64,000 nt of DNA from JASHPR01 sp963842355 (GTDB lineage Bacteria; Actinomycetota; Actinomycetes; Streptosporangiales; Streptosporangiaceae), in contig CAWJGC010000001.1 in the NCBI GenBank assembly GCA_963842355.1, positions 1-64,000 on the forward strand, given 5' to 3'. The position numbers were made by a program, and so were the translations under genes. Of this stretch, positions 1-8,855 are shown one piece after another. The number at the start of each line of letters is the position of its first letter. Within the stretch, counting starts at the first letter, position 1. The notes beneath the pieces were generated by a model. It made no database searches. It worked only from the letters and a program-made list of their open reading frames with translations, and was not told the origin of the DNA.

Positions 1-59
1 CCGACTCCGCTGGAGTCGCCCATGGTGATGCCGAAGATCCTGCTGTCAGTCGTTTCCAT
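1..59 (-). CDS. pdxA: PdxA-type dehydrogenase, N-terminal fragment cut by window edge
   Basis: Reading leftward from an ATG at 59, the peptide METTDSRIFGITMGDSSGVG is visible before the edge. ITMGD(P/S)xG(I/V)G is the signature N-terminus of 4-hydroxythreonine-4-phosphate dehydrogenase (PdxA/PdxA2). In PdxA2 systems this enzyme acts with a DUF1537 kinase on four-carbon acid sugars such as threonate or erythronate. The start overlaps the end of the upstream DUF1537 gene by about 14 nt, as in a co-translated operon. That pairing favours the PdxA2 catabolic role over vitamin B6 synthesis, but this is inference from context. Confidence 0.7.
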   Translation of the reverse strand, partial: METTDSRIFGITMGDSSGV

Positions 60-1080
60 GGAGCAATTGCTTCGCGCCGCGGATGAGTGGCTCGTCGCCA
101 AACCCGCGGCCTTGCTGATCGAGGTACAGATTCCGATCGAGAACTCGCGACACTGGCACTCCTGTGATGACCTCGCCGACCGGTTCGAGCGGCGGAGATC
201 CCAGCGCCTTCAGTATGCCAAATGCGGTGTCGCCGCCGAAGACCATGACGGCATCGAAATCGGTTTCGGACAGGAATTGCCGCACCAGGTTGCCGGTTGC
301 GGCGGCGATTCGAGTGGGCGCATCCCGGGCGGAACCGGCAGGCGGAAGATGCGCCAGGATGCGTTTCCGGACGGGGAGGCGCAGCCGTTCGCTTCGGCGA
401 AGGCGACCTGGCGGGCGGAAACCTCATGCAGGCTCCCGTTCACGATCAGGCATTTCCGGATGCGCGGCCAGCCGGGTGGCGCGCGGTTCGCGGTTGGGCG
501 AACTGCGCCGCAAGCTCAGCGGCCACGGGAGCGGGCAGGCGATGATGCGGCAGCAGGGGTCGGCCAGCGCGGCGGCCGTGGCGCGGGCCACGTCGTCAAC
601 GGTTTCGCCATCGTACACGGTACACCGCGGGACCTCGCGGACCAGGTGGCGGATGGAACTGCCGGCGATGGGATTGAGCGGATCAGCGGCGAAGGCGGTG
701 CGGTGGACGGGGACGCCGTAGACGTGCAGCCGGCCGTCTTTGACGGTTCGGCCGAGAGCCGGATAGGCGGGCACGTAGGCGATGGACGACTCCGGCCGGG
801 CGAGTGCCAACGCCCGCAAGTCGGCAGCGATGTTGCCGCGCAGCGTGGAATCGGTCTTCAAATAGACGATGCCCGCGGCGGTGGCGGCGAGTGCCGAGAC
901 AGCCGCCGCGGATGCCTGCGGCGACAGATGGCGGCTCTCGATATCGACCACTTCCACGGGATGGCCGGAGTGACTGCGGGAAGAGATGGTGACCAGCGAC
1001 GGTATGCCCCGGCCGGCGAACTTGGCGCCGACTTCGAGCGCGCCGGTGAGGTCGTCGGCGAGGGCGAGGAGGGCGGGCAT
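46..1080 (-). pseudogene. DUF1537 four-carbon acid sugar kinase, two frameshifts
   Basis: The N-terminal domain starts at the ATG at 1080 with MPALLALADDLTGALEVGAKF, the typical DUF1537 opening with the LADDLTGA motif. The product would phosphorylate a four-carbon sugar acid in the cytoplasm. The frame is lost near 525-540, resumes as IVNGSLHEVSARQVAFAEAN (about 370-450), and shifts again near 395 into the C-terminal nucleotide-binding part, which contains FGGDTAFGILKALG and GRGFGDEPLI and stops at 46. Joined, it gives about 345 residues, at the short end for the family. All parts are present in order, so the two frameshifts may be sequence errors rather than decay. It sits between an enoyl-CoA hydratase and pdxA in one direction. 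Confidence 0.7.
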
Positions 1081-1100
1081 GGATCCAGAGGCGGGAGGCG

Positions 1101-1876
1101 CTACTTCCCGCTCCAGCAGGGCGAGCGCTTGCCGAGGAATGCGCCGATACCCTCTTGCGCGTCGGCGGCCAGGGCGTTCATCGACATGACTTCCTTGGCA
1201 TAGGCGTAAGCCTTGGGCTGGTCGAGATCGATCTGGGTGTAGAAGGCCTGTTTGCCGATCGCGACTACCAGTGAGCTGGCCGCCGGCGATCCTGGCCGCG
1301 AGTTGGCGGGTGGCGGCCGCAGTCGGCGGCGGGGACCACCCGGTTGACCAGGCCCCAATCGGCGGCGGTGGGCGCATCCACCATCTCACCGGTGAGCAAC
1401 ATCTGGAGGGCGCGCTTGCGGCCGATGGCGCGGGTCAGGGCCACCATGGGGGTGGTGCAGAACAGCCCGATCTTCACGCCGGGCGTAGCGAAGGCGGCAT
1501 CTTCCGACGCCACGGCCAGGTCGCAGGTGGCAACCAACTGGCACCCGGCGGCGGTGGCAATGCCCTGCACCTCGGCGATCACCGGCTGGGGGATGGCCTG
1601 AATCCTGGTCATCAGCTCGGTGCACACGTCGAAGATACGGCGGTATTCGTTGATGTCGCGGCCGGTCATTTCGGCAAGGTCGTGGCCGGAACAGAAGACC
1701 TTGCCGGCGGCGGCCAGGATCACGGCGCGAAGATCGCGGTCGCGGCCGATTTCGTCGAGGCAGCGGATCAGCTCGAGCATCAGGTCGAGCGAAAGCGCGT
1801 TGCGGCGCTGCGGCCGGTTCAGGGTCACGACCGCAACCGGGCCTTCGCGATCAACCAAGATGTGTTCGAAGCTCAT
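1101..1876 (-). pseudogene. Enoyl-CoA hydratase/isomerase family protein, frameshifted near C-terminus
   Basis: The ATG at 1876 opens MSFEHILVDREGPVAVVTLN, the crotonase-fold start. The oxyanion-hole segments ALSLDL (N-terminal) and ATAAGCQLVATCDLAVAS are present. The expected product hydrates or isomerises an acyl-CoA. The reading frame shifts twice near 1275-1330; the downstream piece (AIGKQAFYTQIDLDQPKAYA) is a normal crotonase C-terminus ending at 1101. Its start overlaps the stop of the membrane protein upstream as ATGA, so the two are probably co-translated. Substrate cannot be told from sequence. Confidence 0.7.
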
Positions 1877-3502
1877 CCGATTTTCGTCCCGGATCGTGGT
1901 TTCACCCAAAGGCTATCACAAAGGGGAGCAGCGGCGAGCCAAACCGTACCGGCCAGGTAGGCCAGCCATAGGGTGACGAGGAGCGGCTCCGATACCAGGG
2001 CGCCTTTGTAGGCCGACAAGCGGTCGAAGACGCCGCCGAGGCCTACCGGGCCGATATCGGCAAGGTGCAGGGCGGCGAGGGCGCCGCCGGGCTTGTGCCG
2101 GATCATCCCGGTGTAATACGGTATGGCCACAGCGTGAACGGTGTACAGGTCGAGCAATCCGAACAAGACGACTCCCGCGGGCGCGGCCCACCGATGGATC
2201 TCAGTAAGCCCAGCGACGCAAATGACTACCTCGGCGGCGACCACTGCATACAGATACCAGCCCATCGAGGTCTCTAATCCTTTACTGACGTAGAGGAGGA
2301 TCACGTTGTAGAGGTCGCCGGCCCAAAATGCGGCGTAAACGGCAATCAGCCACCACAGGCCGGGCAGGCGAAGGGCGCGCAGCAGTCCTAAAGCAGCGAT
2401 GGCGATCACGAGGTAGAAGGCGTGGTACATCCAGCTACGGACGGTGAGGGAGCTCCAGCCGCCAAAATAGATGTGCGAGAGGAGAATGCCGTCGATGGCG
2501 GTTCTCCAGTTCAGGTGGATGCCACGCAGTAAGATCGTCGACGGAGTCATATCGCGCAGCATCACTGACTCACTGAGTCCGGAGAGTGTATGAGTGACTT
2601 GTAAGTTTCGTAAGTACCACCATCCGGATATCAGGGCGGCATGACCAAGGGCACGGCGGCGGTGGCGCACGATGCATGCCGGCGGGCTGACCATCCTTTA
2701 TGCGCCAAGAGCAAAGCACGGCAGGGACGGCGGCCAGGAAGTAAGCCTTGGTCAGCAAGCCGAGTCCGAGAACGATGCCGAGAGCCAGGGCACCGCTCCC
2801 TGACGTTCGCGGCCCGGCATGAAGTTTGAGGCCTACCCACGTCAACAGGGTGAAGAGAAGGACGGCCAGGCAATCGTTGCCGACGCGCGAGACGTCAATG
2901 GCGAATTCCGGCATGAGGGCAGCGGCGGCGGCGCAGACCAGGGCGAGCCGGGCGTCGCGAAAGATCGCCTCCGCGATACGAAAAACCAGCGGAATCACCA
3001 GGGACGCGAGCAGGACGCTGGACCAGCGGACGAGCATGACCTGTTCCCCGAGAGCTCTGCCACTTGCCAGGCGGACCAACGGGGCCATCATCCAGTAATA
3101 GAGCGGAGGCTGGAGGGCCTCGTAAGCGGTGAGCGGGCCGGTGCTCGTTTCACGGCTCCACGCGGCGGGCATCGCCAGAAACTCGTGCCGGCGGAGTTGC
3201 CGGGCTTCGGCGGGGAGCCTCCAGTAAGCATCGCCGGTGAGGGAGGGGGGCGGCAGATTGCGCAGTTCCCAGGGCACGGGCGCCAATTGCAGAGAGGCTT
3301 CGACATCGCGCGGCACGGGCTGATCGCGCGGCGCCAGGAGTCGGCTTTCGAGCGCCACCGTGCGGATCACGGAGAAGTGCGCCCACTCGTCGTAGCCCTC
3401 CCAGAGCGGGAGCATCGTCGCATAAAAGGCCAGGCGCGCCAGGAAGCAGGCCCAGATCGCCACTATCCGCCACGGCATCGGCAAGCAACCATTATGGGGC
3501 AT
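1873..3502 (-). pseudogene. Multi-spanning GT-C/DUF2142-like membrane protein, one frameshift
   Basis: The N-terminal half starts at an ATG at 3502, or 3478 (MPWRIVAIWACFLARLAFYA). It has a first membrane helix followed by LPLWEGYDEWAHFSVI, a large extracytoplasmic loop, and LQPPLYYWMMAPL. An acidic pair just after helix 1 plus a QPPLYY motif is the pattern of GT-C glycosyltransferases and DUF2142 proteins, which transfer sugars from lipid carriers. At about 2640-2700 the frame shifts, and at least six more hydrophobic segments follow to 1873. A polymer-export or protein-glycosylation role is possible, but nothing nearby identifies the acceptor. The stop overlaps the next gene by ATGA. Confidence 0.6.
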
Positions 3503-3553
3503 GTTCGCGATCCGGGCAGGGGATCGATCGGCACGTGAGATGATGTTGGATTC

Positions 3554-4258
3554 ATGCCTACAACGCCTCACGTGGAAACGCACTTTGAAGCCTCGGAGAC
3601 CGTCCGGGACGTGGTGATCGGGATGGCGGACGGACTGACCGTGCCGTTCGCATTGGCCGCGGGGCTGACCGGGACCGCCATGGCTACCACCAAGATCGTA
3701 GTGATTGCGGGGCTGGCGGAGATCGCTGCCGGGTCGATTGCCATGGGGCTGGGCGGCTACCTGGCGGCGCGGACGGACCGCGATCACTACGAATCGGAAC
3801 GCCAGCGCGAGTATCGCGAGACCGTGGAATTGCCGGAAAAGGAGCGCGAGGAGGTGGCGGAGGTGTTCCGCGGCTACGGAATGCCGGAAGCGGCGATCGC
3901 GCCGGTGGTGGCGGCGATCAGCGCCGATCAAAAGCACTGGGTGGATTTCATGATGAAGTTCGAACTGGGGTTCGAAGAGCCCGACCCGAAGCGCGCGCGC
4001 AACAGCGCTGCGACCATCGCGATTTCGTACGTTCTGGGGGGGCTGGTGCCGCTGGCTCCGTACATGTTGATGGGGGAGTTGTACCACGCGCTGGAGGTTT
4101 CGGTGGGAGTCACGCTGGCGGCGCTGTTTTTGTTCGGGTACGTGAAGGGCAAGCTGACCGGGATTGCGCCGTGGCGCGGCGGATTGCAGACTGTGGTGAT
4201 CGGCGGCTTGGCCTCGGCGGCGGCGTTCGGGCTGGCGAAGTGGATCGGGCGATCGTGA
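3554..4258 (+). CDS. VIT1/CCC1-family iron/manganese transporter
   Basis: An intact 234-residue membrane protein. The first helix region DVVIGMADGLTVPFALAAGL, the next IAAGSIAMGLGGYLAARTD, the charged cytoplasmic segment with repeated Glu/Arg (residues about 75-140), and two C-terminal hairpins match the VIT1/CCC1 family, which moves Fe2+ or Mn2+ out of the cytosol. It is divergent from the membrane glycosyltransferase-like gene, with only about 50 bp between them. The wording of the helices resembles Acidobacteriota homologues; that taxon call is from memory. It is the last complete gene before the compositional break. Confidence 0.85.
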   Translation: MPTTPHVETHFEASETVRDVVIGMADGLTVPFALAAGLTGTAMATTKIVVIAGLAEIAAGSIAMGLGGYLAARTDRDHYESERQREYRETVELPEKEREEVAEVFRGYGMPEAAIAPVVAAISADQKHWVDFMMKFELGFEEPDPKRARNSAATIAISYVLGGLVPLAPYMLMGELYHALEVSVGVTLAALFLFGYVKGKLTGIAPWRGGLQTVVIGGLASAAAFGLAKWIGRS

Positions 4259-4362
4259 GAAAGAATCGGTTGGCAGGCGGAGTCGGAGGGTACCCCGCCT
4301 GCGATAGTTGGCGATCTTCGATTGCGCCGGCCCGGCGTGGTTGAGCGCGCATCGTCGTCTTT
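4259..4362. other. Junction between the foreign left block and actinobacterial sequence
   Basis: Left of this stretch, genes have moderate GC and codons such as GAA and ATT; right of it everything is extremely GC-rich at third positions. The recognisable actinobacterial sequence begins at about 4363, inside a reading frame whose 5' part is absent. No insertion-sequence ends, tRNA or integrase are visible here. A misassembled join explains the data best; a genuine recombination event is not excluded. Confidence 0.6.
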
Positions 4363-4434
4363 CTGGTCACCCGGGTCGGAGAGCACCTGTCCGTCGGGTC
4401 CCGGCCCGTCTCCTCCAGTGCAGAAACGAAGTGA
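4363..4434 (+). pseudogene. C-terminal remnant of a roadblock/LC7 (CvnB-type) protein
   Basis: The frame ending at the TGA at 4432-4434 reads LVTRVGEHLSVGSRPVSSSA near its end. This matches the C-terminus of actinobacterial roadblock/LC7 proteins (CvnB), where YEMxxLVxRVGEHL is conserved. Upstream of about 4360 the expected residues are replaced by unrelated sequence. The DUF742 gene follows six bases later, as expected for a conservon (sensor kinase, roadblock, DUF742, small GTPase). The kinase and most of the roadblock gene are missing to the left. Confidence 0.6.
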
Positions 4435-4440
4435 GCGGGC

Positions 4441-4974
4441 GTGTCGCCGGCCGCGGACAGGTGGCTTGACCAGGATGCCGGGCCCATCGTCCGCCCTTAC
4501 GCCCTCACCGGCGGCCGGACCAGGCCCAGCGGCGAGACCTTCGACCTGGTATCCATGATCACCGCCGTGCGCGGATCACAGGCGAACCTGGACGGTCTCG
4601 AGCCTGAGCACCTGACGCTGCTGCGCCTGTGCCGTCTCCCGACGTCGGTGGCGGACCTGGCCGCCGATCTCGACCTTCCTCTCGGCGTGGTCCGGATCCT
4701 GCTCTCCGACGTGCGGCAGCGCAGGCTGATCGCGGTTCATCACCCGGTGCCGACCCGGCTGGCCGACCCGCAGCTGCTGAGGGAGGTGGCCGATGGGCTA
4801 CGCAGGCTCTTATCGCAGCGGCGGCCCGCCCGAGGCCCCGATCGCGATCAAGATCCTTATTGCGGGCGGTTTCGGCGCGGGCAAGACCACCATGGTGAGC
4901 TCGGTCACCGAGATCCGGCCGTTGCGCACCGAGGAGGACCTGAGCGCGCCCGGCGCGCTGGTCGACCTGACTGA
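4441..4974 (+). CDS. DUF742 protein (CvnC-type) with unusual read-through end
   Basis: Starts at a GTG at 4441 (MSPAADRWLDQDAGPIVRPY). RWxDxDAGPxVRPYALTGGRTRP is the DUF742 hallmark, followed by a winged-helix-like segment (LTLLRLCRLPTSVADLAADL). DUF742 proteins are conservon components that act with the GTPase encoded next. The family normally ends just after the DGLRRL motif (about residue 122). Here no stop occurs there, and the frame runs about 180 nt into the GTPase gene, giving a low-complexity tail. A lost stop or single-base error near 4807-4815 is likely. Confidence 0.75.
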   Translation: MSPAADRWLDQDAGPIVRPYALTGGRTRPSGETFDLVSMITAVRGSQANLDGLEPEHLTLLRLCRLPTSVADLAADLDLPLGVVRILLSDVRQRRLIAVHHPVPTRLADPQLLREVADGLRRLLSQRRPARGPDRDQDPYCGRFRRGQDHHGELGHRDPAVAHRGGPERARRAGRPD

Positions 4975-5407
4975 CGGCGTGGAGGCCAAGACGACCACCA
5001 CCGTCGCGATGGACTTCGGCCGCATCACCATCCGAGATGACCTCGTGGTCTACCTGTTCGGCACGCCGGGCCAGCAGCGGTTCTGGTTCATGTGGGACGA
5101 ACTGGCGCTCGGCGCGCTCGGCGCGGTCGTGCTGGCCGACACGCGGCGCCTGGCCGACAGCTTCCCGTCCGTCGACTACTTCGAGCGGCAGGGCACGCCG
5201 TTTGTCGTGGCCGTGAACTGCTTCGACGGGGCCCGGCGTTTCCCCACCGACGCCGTCAGGGCCGCCCTCGACCTGGAACCCGCCGTACCGGTCATCCTGT
5301 GTGACGCGCGCCAGTTCAGCTCCTGCCGCGATGCCCTCATCACCCTGGTGGAGCACGCGATCCACCTGCTCAGCGGCAGTCCCGACTACGTCAGCCCCGC
5401 CAGATGA
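4793..5407 (+). CDS. Conservon ATP/GTP-binding protein (CvnD-type small GTPase)
   Basis: A 204-residue Ras-like NTPase. It has the P-loop GGFGAGKTT (residues about 26-34), a switch-like TTTVAMDFGRI, and LFGTPGQQRFWFMW (the DxxGQ-equivalent GTPGQ). This is the standard CvnD architecture. In Streptomyces, conservons act like membrane-associated G-protein switches controlling development and antibiotic production. The start ATG at 4793 lies inside the DUF742 frame. Its end overlaps the end of the convergent phosphatase gene by 17 bp. Confidence 0.88.
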   Translation: MGYAGSYRSGGPPEAPIAIKILIAGGFGAGKTTMVSSVTEIRPLRTEEDLSAPGALVDLTDGVEAKTTTTVAMDFGRITIRDDLVVYLFGTPGQQRFWFMWDELALGALGAVVLADTRRLADSFPSVDYFERQGTPFVVAVNCFDGARRFPTDAVRAALDLEPAVPVILCDARQFSSCRDALITLVEHAIHLLSGSPDYVSPAR

Positions 5408-6495
5408 GGACGAGCGCGCAGTCGTCGGCGGCGGCGGCCGTTCCGGCTTGCATGGCCTGGACCAGCTTGCCCGCTCCTTCGGCGAACCCGGAGGTCACCA
5501 GCCGGTCGGCGGCGCCGAGCAGCCGGTCGATCCCGGCGTCGATGTCCCGGCCCGGCGCCTCGATCAGCCCGTCGGTGTAGAGCATCAGCGCATCACCGGG
5601 CCGCAGCGTTCCGCGCTCGGGCACGCACCGCAGGTCGGGCACCACGCCCAGCACGATCCCGCGCGCCTGGGTGAGCCGCCAGGTGCCGCTGCCCGCCTCG
5701 AAATGCGCCGCCGGCGGATGCCCGGCCGAGGCGACCACGTAGTCCCCGGTCGCCAGGTCCAGCCACAGGTGCACGGCGGTGACGAACCCGTCCCCCGGCG
5801 CCCCCCGGCGCAGGTACGCGTTGCACGACGCCAGGAAATCCCCCCGCCGGCACCGACCCCAGCAGCCCACCGAACGCCCCCGACAGCAGCAGCGCCCTCG
5901 TCCCGGCGTCTACCCCCTTGCCCGCCACGTCGACCAGCGCCACCTCCAGTGTCTTGCCGTCGCACGCCGACACCAGGAAGTCCCCGCCGAACGACGACCC
6001 CCCGGCCGGCTGCAGCACCGACGCCGACCGCCACCCCTCCGGCAGCGCCGGCATCCGCCCCTGCACCCGGATCCGGTCCCGCAACTCCACCAGCATCTGA
6101 TCCCCCCGCAGCCCGTGCACCCCCAGTTTCGCCCGGGCCCGCGCCAGCGCGTCGGCGAACACCCCCGTCACCACCACCGTCGCGATGATCCCCGGCCCCG
6201 CCTTCCCCTGCGCCGCGTCGTACGCCAGCGCCACTCCCACCAGGACGAACAACACCCGCAACGCCCGCGGCCACAACAACAGCCCCCCCGCGAGCAACGG
6301 CAAGATCATCACTCCGGGTGAGAACCAGGACACCGACACCCGGACCGCGGCCGTCCCGATCACCGCCACCGCCACCGCCAGCCCGAAAGCCAGCCGCCGG
6401 TTCCGGGTCAGAAACTGCCGCCGCACCAGCCCACGAACCCGCTGCGCCACCACCAGCGCAGCGGCCCCAAGCCCGCGCAGGCCGCCAGCAACCAT
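5391..6495 (-). pseudogene. PP2C/SpoIIE-type serine phosphatase with N-terminal membrane helices, one frameshift
   Basis: From 6495, three or four hydrophobic segments (residues about 30-110) precede a SpoIIE/PP2C domain. GGSSFGGDFLVS and VALVDVAGKGVDAGTRALLL carry the metal-binding Gly-Asp and the DVxGKG motif. The frame breaks at about 5838-5845 at a run of six C. It resumes in another frame with GDGFVTAVHLWLDLATGDYV, SAGHPPA and LMLYTDGLIEA, ending at 5391. Such enzymes dephosphorylate anti-anti-sigma proteins or two-component partners. A homopolymer-length error is more likely than a true null allele. It is convergent with the conservon genes. Confidence 0.75.
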
Positions 6496-6632
6496 CTTGC
6501 CGGCACCCTACCGGCCCGAGGCCACCCGGCACACCCCCCGCCGGGCGCCGCGGTCAGGTTCCCCACCCGGGTGCCGCGGCCCGGCCCGATATTCCCTCGC
6601 CACATTCGCCGCGGGGCAGGTACAAACCAAGC

Positions 6633-7892
6633 ATGACCGCTGCCTATGCCATCCGGCCGATCGCCGCCGACGAGTTCGCCGCCTTCTACGCGGTGATCGA
6701 GCACGCCTTCAACGCCGGTTACCCGACCAGCGCCGAGCTGGAGCACGAGCTCGCCACGTTCGAGTTCGACCGCAGCCTGGCCGCGTTCGACGGCGCTGAC
6801 CTGGTCGGGACCACGTCCGCCTGCACGTTCCGGATGACGGTGCCCGGCGGTGCCGCCGCGGTGGCCGGGGTCACGGCGGTCAGCGTGCTGCCCTCACACC
6901 GTCGCCGCGGGATCCTGTCCAGCCTCATGCACCGCCAGCTAGCGGACGTCCGTGACCGCGGCGAGGCCATCGCGGCGCTCTTCGCCTCGGAGACCGGCAT
7001 TTACGGCCGGTACGGATACGGCACCGCCTCGGTCGAGCTCGATTTCACGATCCGGCGCGGGGAGGGCACCGTGCCGTCGTCCGTGGCGCAGGGCCTGGGC
7101 CGGGCCCCGCGGCTGCGGCTGGCCGAGCCGGGGGACGTGCGGGCTGAGCTGGGCCAGGTCTATGACTGCGTGCTGCGCAACCGGCCCGGCATGCCCGCCC
7201 GGGACGACCGCTGGTGGAACCACGTGCTGTGGGATCCTGAGCACCGCCGTTCCGGCCGGAGCCCACTGCGCTGCGTGATCGCGGAGGACGACGCGGGTCC
7301 GTGCGGGTACGCGCTGTTCTCCGCCCGGCAGGAATGGGGCGAACATGGGCTCCCCGGCGGCGTGCTGGCGGTACGGGAGCTGATGGCCACCGATCCGGCG
7401 GCGCACGCGGCCGTCTGGGGTGACCTGCTGACCAGGGACCTGGTCGCCGAGGTCCGGGCGCGGATGCGGCCCGCCGACGATCCCCTGCTCCACCTGCTCG
7501 CCGACAGCCGCCGGACCCGCACGCACCTGCTGGACGGGCTCTGGGTGCGGCTGGTCAGCGTGCCGGGGGCACTCGCCGGGCGGCGCTACGCGTGCGCGGT
7601 GGACGTGGTCATCGACGTGACCGACGATCTGTTCGCCGAGAACGCCGGGCGGTGGCGGCTGCGGGCCCCGGGCCCGGACGGGGCGCCGGACGGGGCCAGC
7701 TGCGAGCCGGCCTCGGCGCCGGCCGACGTGGCCCTGTCGGTGCGCGCCCTGGGCGCCGCCTACCTGGGCGGCACCAGGCTCGGCGCGCTGGCCGCCGCGG
7801 GACTGGTCACCGAGATCCGGCCCGGTGCGCTCGCGGCGCTGTCCGCCGCCATGTCCTGGGACCCGGCGCCCTGGTGCCCGGCGATCTTCTGA
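6633..7892 (+). CDS. Eis-type GNAT acetyltransferase with SCP2-like C-terminal domain
   Basis: Starts at the ATG at 6633 (MTAAYAIRPIAADEFAAFYA); 419 residues, the usual Eis length. The first GNAT domain has the acetyl-CoA loop VSVLPSHRRRGILSSLM and the Eis signature SETGIYGRYGYGTAS. A second GNAT-like domain and an SCP2-like domain follow. The chain ends DPAPWCPAIF, so the terminal Phe carboxylate that Eis enzymes use as catalytic base is kept. Eis proteins acetylate multiple amines of aminoglycosides or of polyamine and protein lysines; the natural substrate here is unknown. Transcribed alone. Confidence 0.88.
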   Translation: MTAAYAIRPIAADEFAAFYAVIEHAFNAGYPTSAELEHELATFEFDRSLAAFDGADLVGTTSACTFRMTVPGGAAAVAGVTAVSVLPSHRRRGILSSLMHRQLADVRDRGEAIAALFASETGIYGRYGYGTASVELDFTIRRGEGTVPSSVAQGLGRAPRLRLAEPGDVRAELGQVYDCVLRNRPGMPARDDRWWNHVLWDPEHRRSGRSPLRCVIAEDDAGPCGYALFSARQEWGEHGLPGGVLAVRELMATDPAAHAAVWGDLLTRDLVAEVRARMRPADDPLLHLLADSRRTRTHLLDGLWVRLVSVPGALAGRRYACAVDVVIDVTDDLFAENAGRWRLRAPGPDGAPDGASCEPASAPADVALSVRALGAAYLGGTRLGALAAAGLVTEIRPGALAALSAAMSWDPAPWCPAIF

Positions 7893-7950
7893 CGCCGGGC
7901 CCTGGATGGCCTGCCGCGCCCGCGTGCGAGACTGGGGCCGGAGGATGCAC

Positions 7951-8181
7951 ATGCCGGGAATGAAGGTAACGGTCGACGCGGCGATGCGGGCCAGGGACGT
8001 CTCCCGGCCACGGGCCGAAGGTGAGGCGGCGAACGCCGGCGAGCCGGAGCCGGGTCAGGCCCGCGAGCCAGGCCAGGCGACCCCCGCGGGATCCGCCGCG
8101 TCCGCGCCGTCGCCCGCTAGCGTGGCGCCCGGCGGCGCGGCGAAGCCCAGACCGAGTCGCCGGCGTCGCCGGCGCCGCTGA
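7951..8181 (+). CDS. Small basic hypothetical protein
   Basis: A 76-residue frame from the ATG at 7951, preceded by GGAGG with a 6-nt spacer. It begins MPGMKVTVDAAMRARDVSRP. The middle is Ala/Pro/Glu rich and the end is a run of arginines. A good ribosome site supports expression. Composition is too simple to assign a domain, and no function is proposed. It lies 58 bp downstream of the Eis-like gene. Confidence 0.45.
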   Translation: MPGMKVTVDAAMRARDVSRPRAEGEAANAGEPEPGQAREPGQATPAGSAASAPSPASVAPGGAAKPRPSRRRRRRR

Positions 8182-8331
8182 GCCCGAGCGGTACGGCGGA
8201 GGGACTCAGGTTCCCGCCGGGCCCGCCACCCCGAACAGCGTGGCGAGGCGGCCGGCCATCATGTCGCGGCCCTTGGCCTGCATCGGCACCGACTCCCCCG
8301 CCGCGGCCCTGGCCGCGATGCTCGCCGGCGC

Positions 8332-8808
8332 CTAGGCCTCGCCGGGGATCGGGGGGAGTTCGCCCGTCGCCTCGTAGTCCGTGATCATCGCGAGCCGCCG
8401 GGCGTGCCGTGACTCGCCGGAGAACTCCGTGTTCACGAACACCCGCGCGAACGACACCGCTTCCTCCACCGGGTACATGCGGGCCCCGAGGCTGAGCACG
8501 TTCGCGTTGTTGTGCAGCCGGGCGAGCTGCGCGGTCTCCTCGCTCCAGGCGACCGCCGCCCGCACCCCGGCGATCTTGTTCGAGGCGATCTGCTCCCCGT
8601 TGCCCGAGCCCCCGATGACGATGCCCAGGCTCCCCGGATCATGCACGGCTGAGTTCGCCGCGAGCATGACATAGGGCGGGTAGTCGTCGTCGTCATGCTC
8701 GGCCGGCGGACCGCAGTCCACAGGCTCGTGGCCAGCCTGCTTGAGCCACTCGATGAGGCGGCCCTTCAGCACGAACCCAGCGTGATCTGATCCAAGGTAG
8801 ACGCGCAC
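8332..8808 (-). CDS. rpiB: Ribose-5-phosphate isomerase B family
   Basis: From a GTG at 8808: MRVYLGSDHAGFVLKGRLIE (initiator shown as M). 158 residues, normal for RpiB/LacAB. The catalytic region GIVIGGSGNGEQIASNKIAG (Cys replaced by Ser, as in many actinobacterial RpiB) and the active-site HNNANVLSLGARM motif are present. It interconverts ribose-5-phosphate and ribulose-5-phosphate in the pentose phosphate pathway. The frame is open further upstream to 8940, but that part has no family similarity. Directly upstream lies a truncated DsbA-family gene. Confidence 0.88.
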   Translation of the reverse strand: MRVYLGSDHAGFVLKGRLIEWLKQAGHEPVDCGPPAEHDDDDYPPYVMLAANSAVHDPGSLGIVIGGSGNGEQIASNKIAGVRAAVAWSEETAQLARLHNNANVLSLGARMYPVEEAVSFARVFVNTEFSGESRHARRLAMITDYEATGELPPIPGEA

Positions 8809-8855
8809 GGTGGCCAGTCTTTCAGAACCGCGTGCCGAGCGCGGTGTAGAGGGCA

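Noticed and set aside
3928..4386. Open frame opposite the VIT1 gene running across the junction
   Set aside because: Shadow of the transporter gene; crosses the compositional break and has no domain.
8182..8331. Short minus-strand frame after rpiB reading VPMQAKGRDMMAGRLATLFG
   Set aside because: It has no start codon of its own after the rpiB stop and no family I recognise; it may be a remnant, but support is too thin to annotate.
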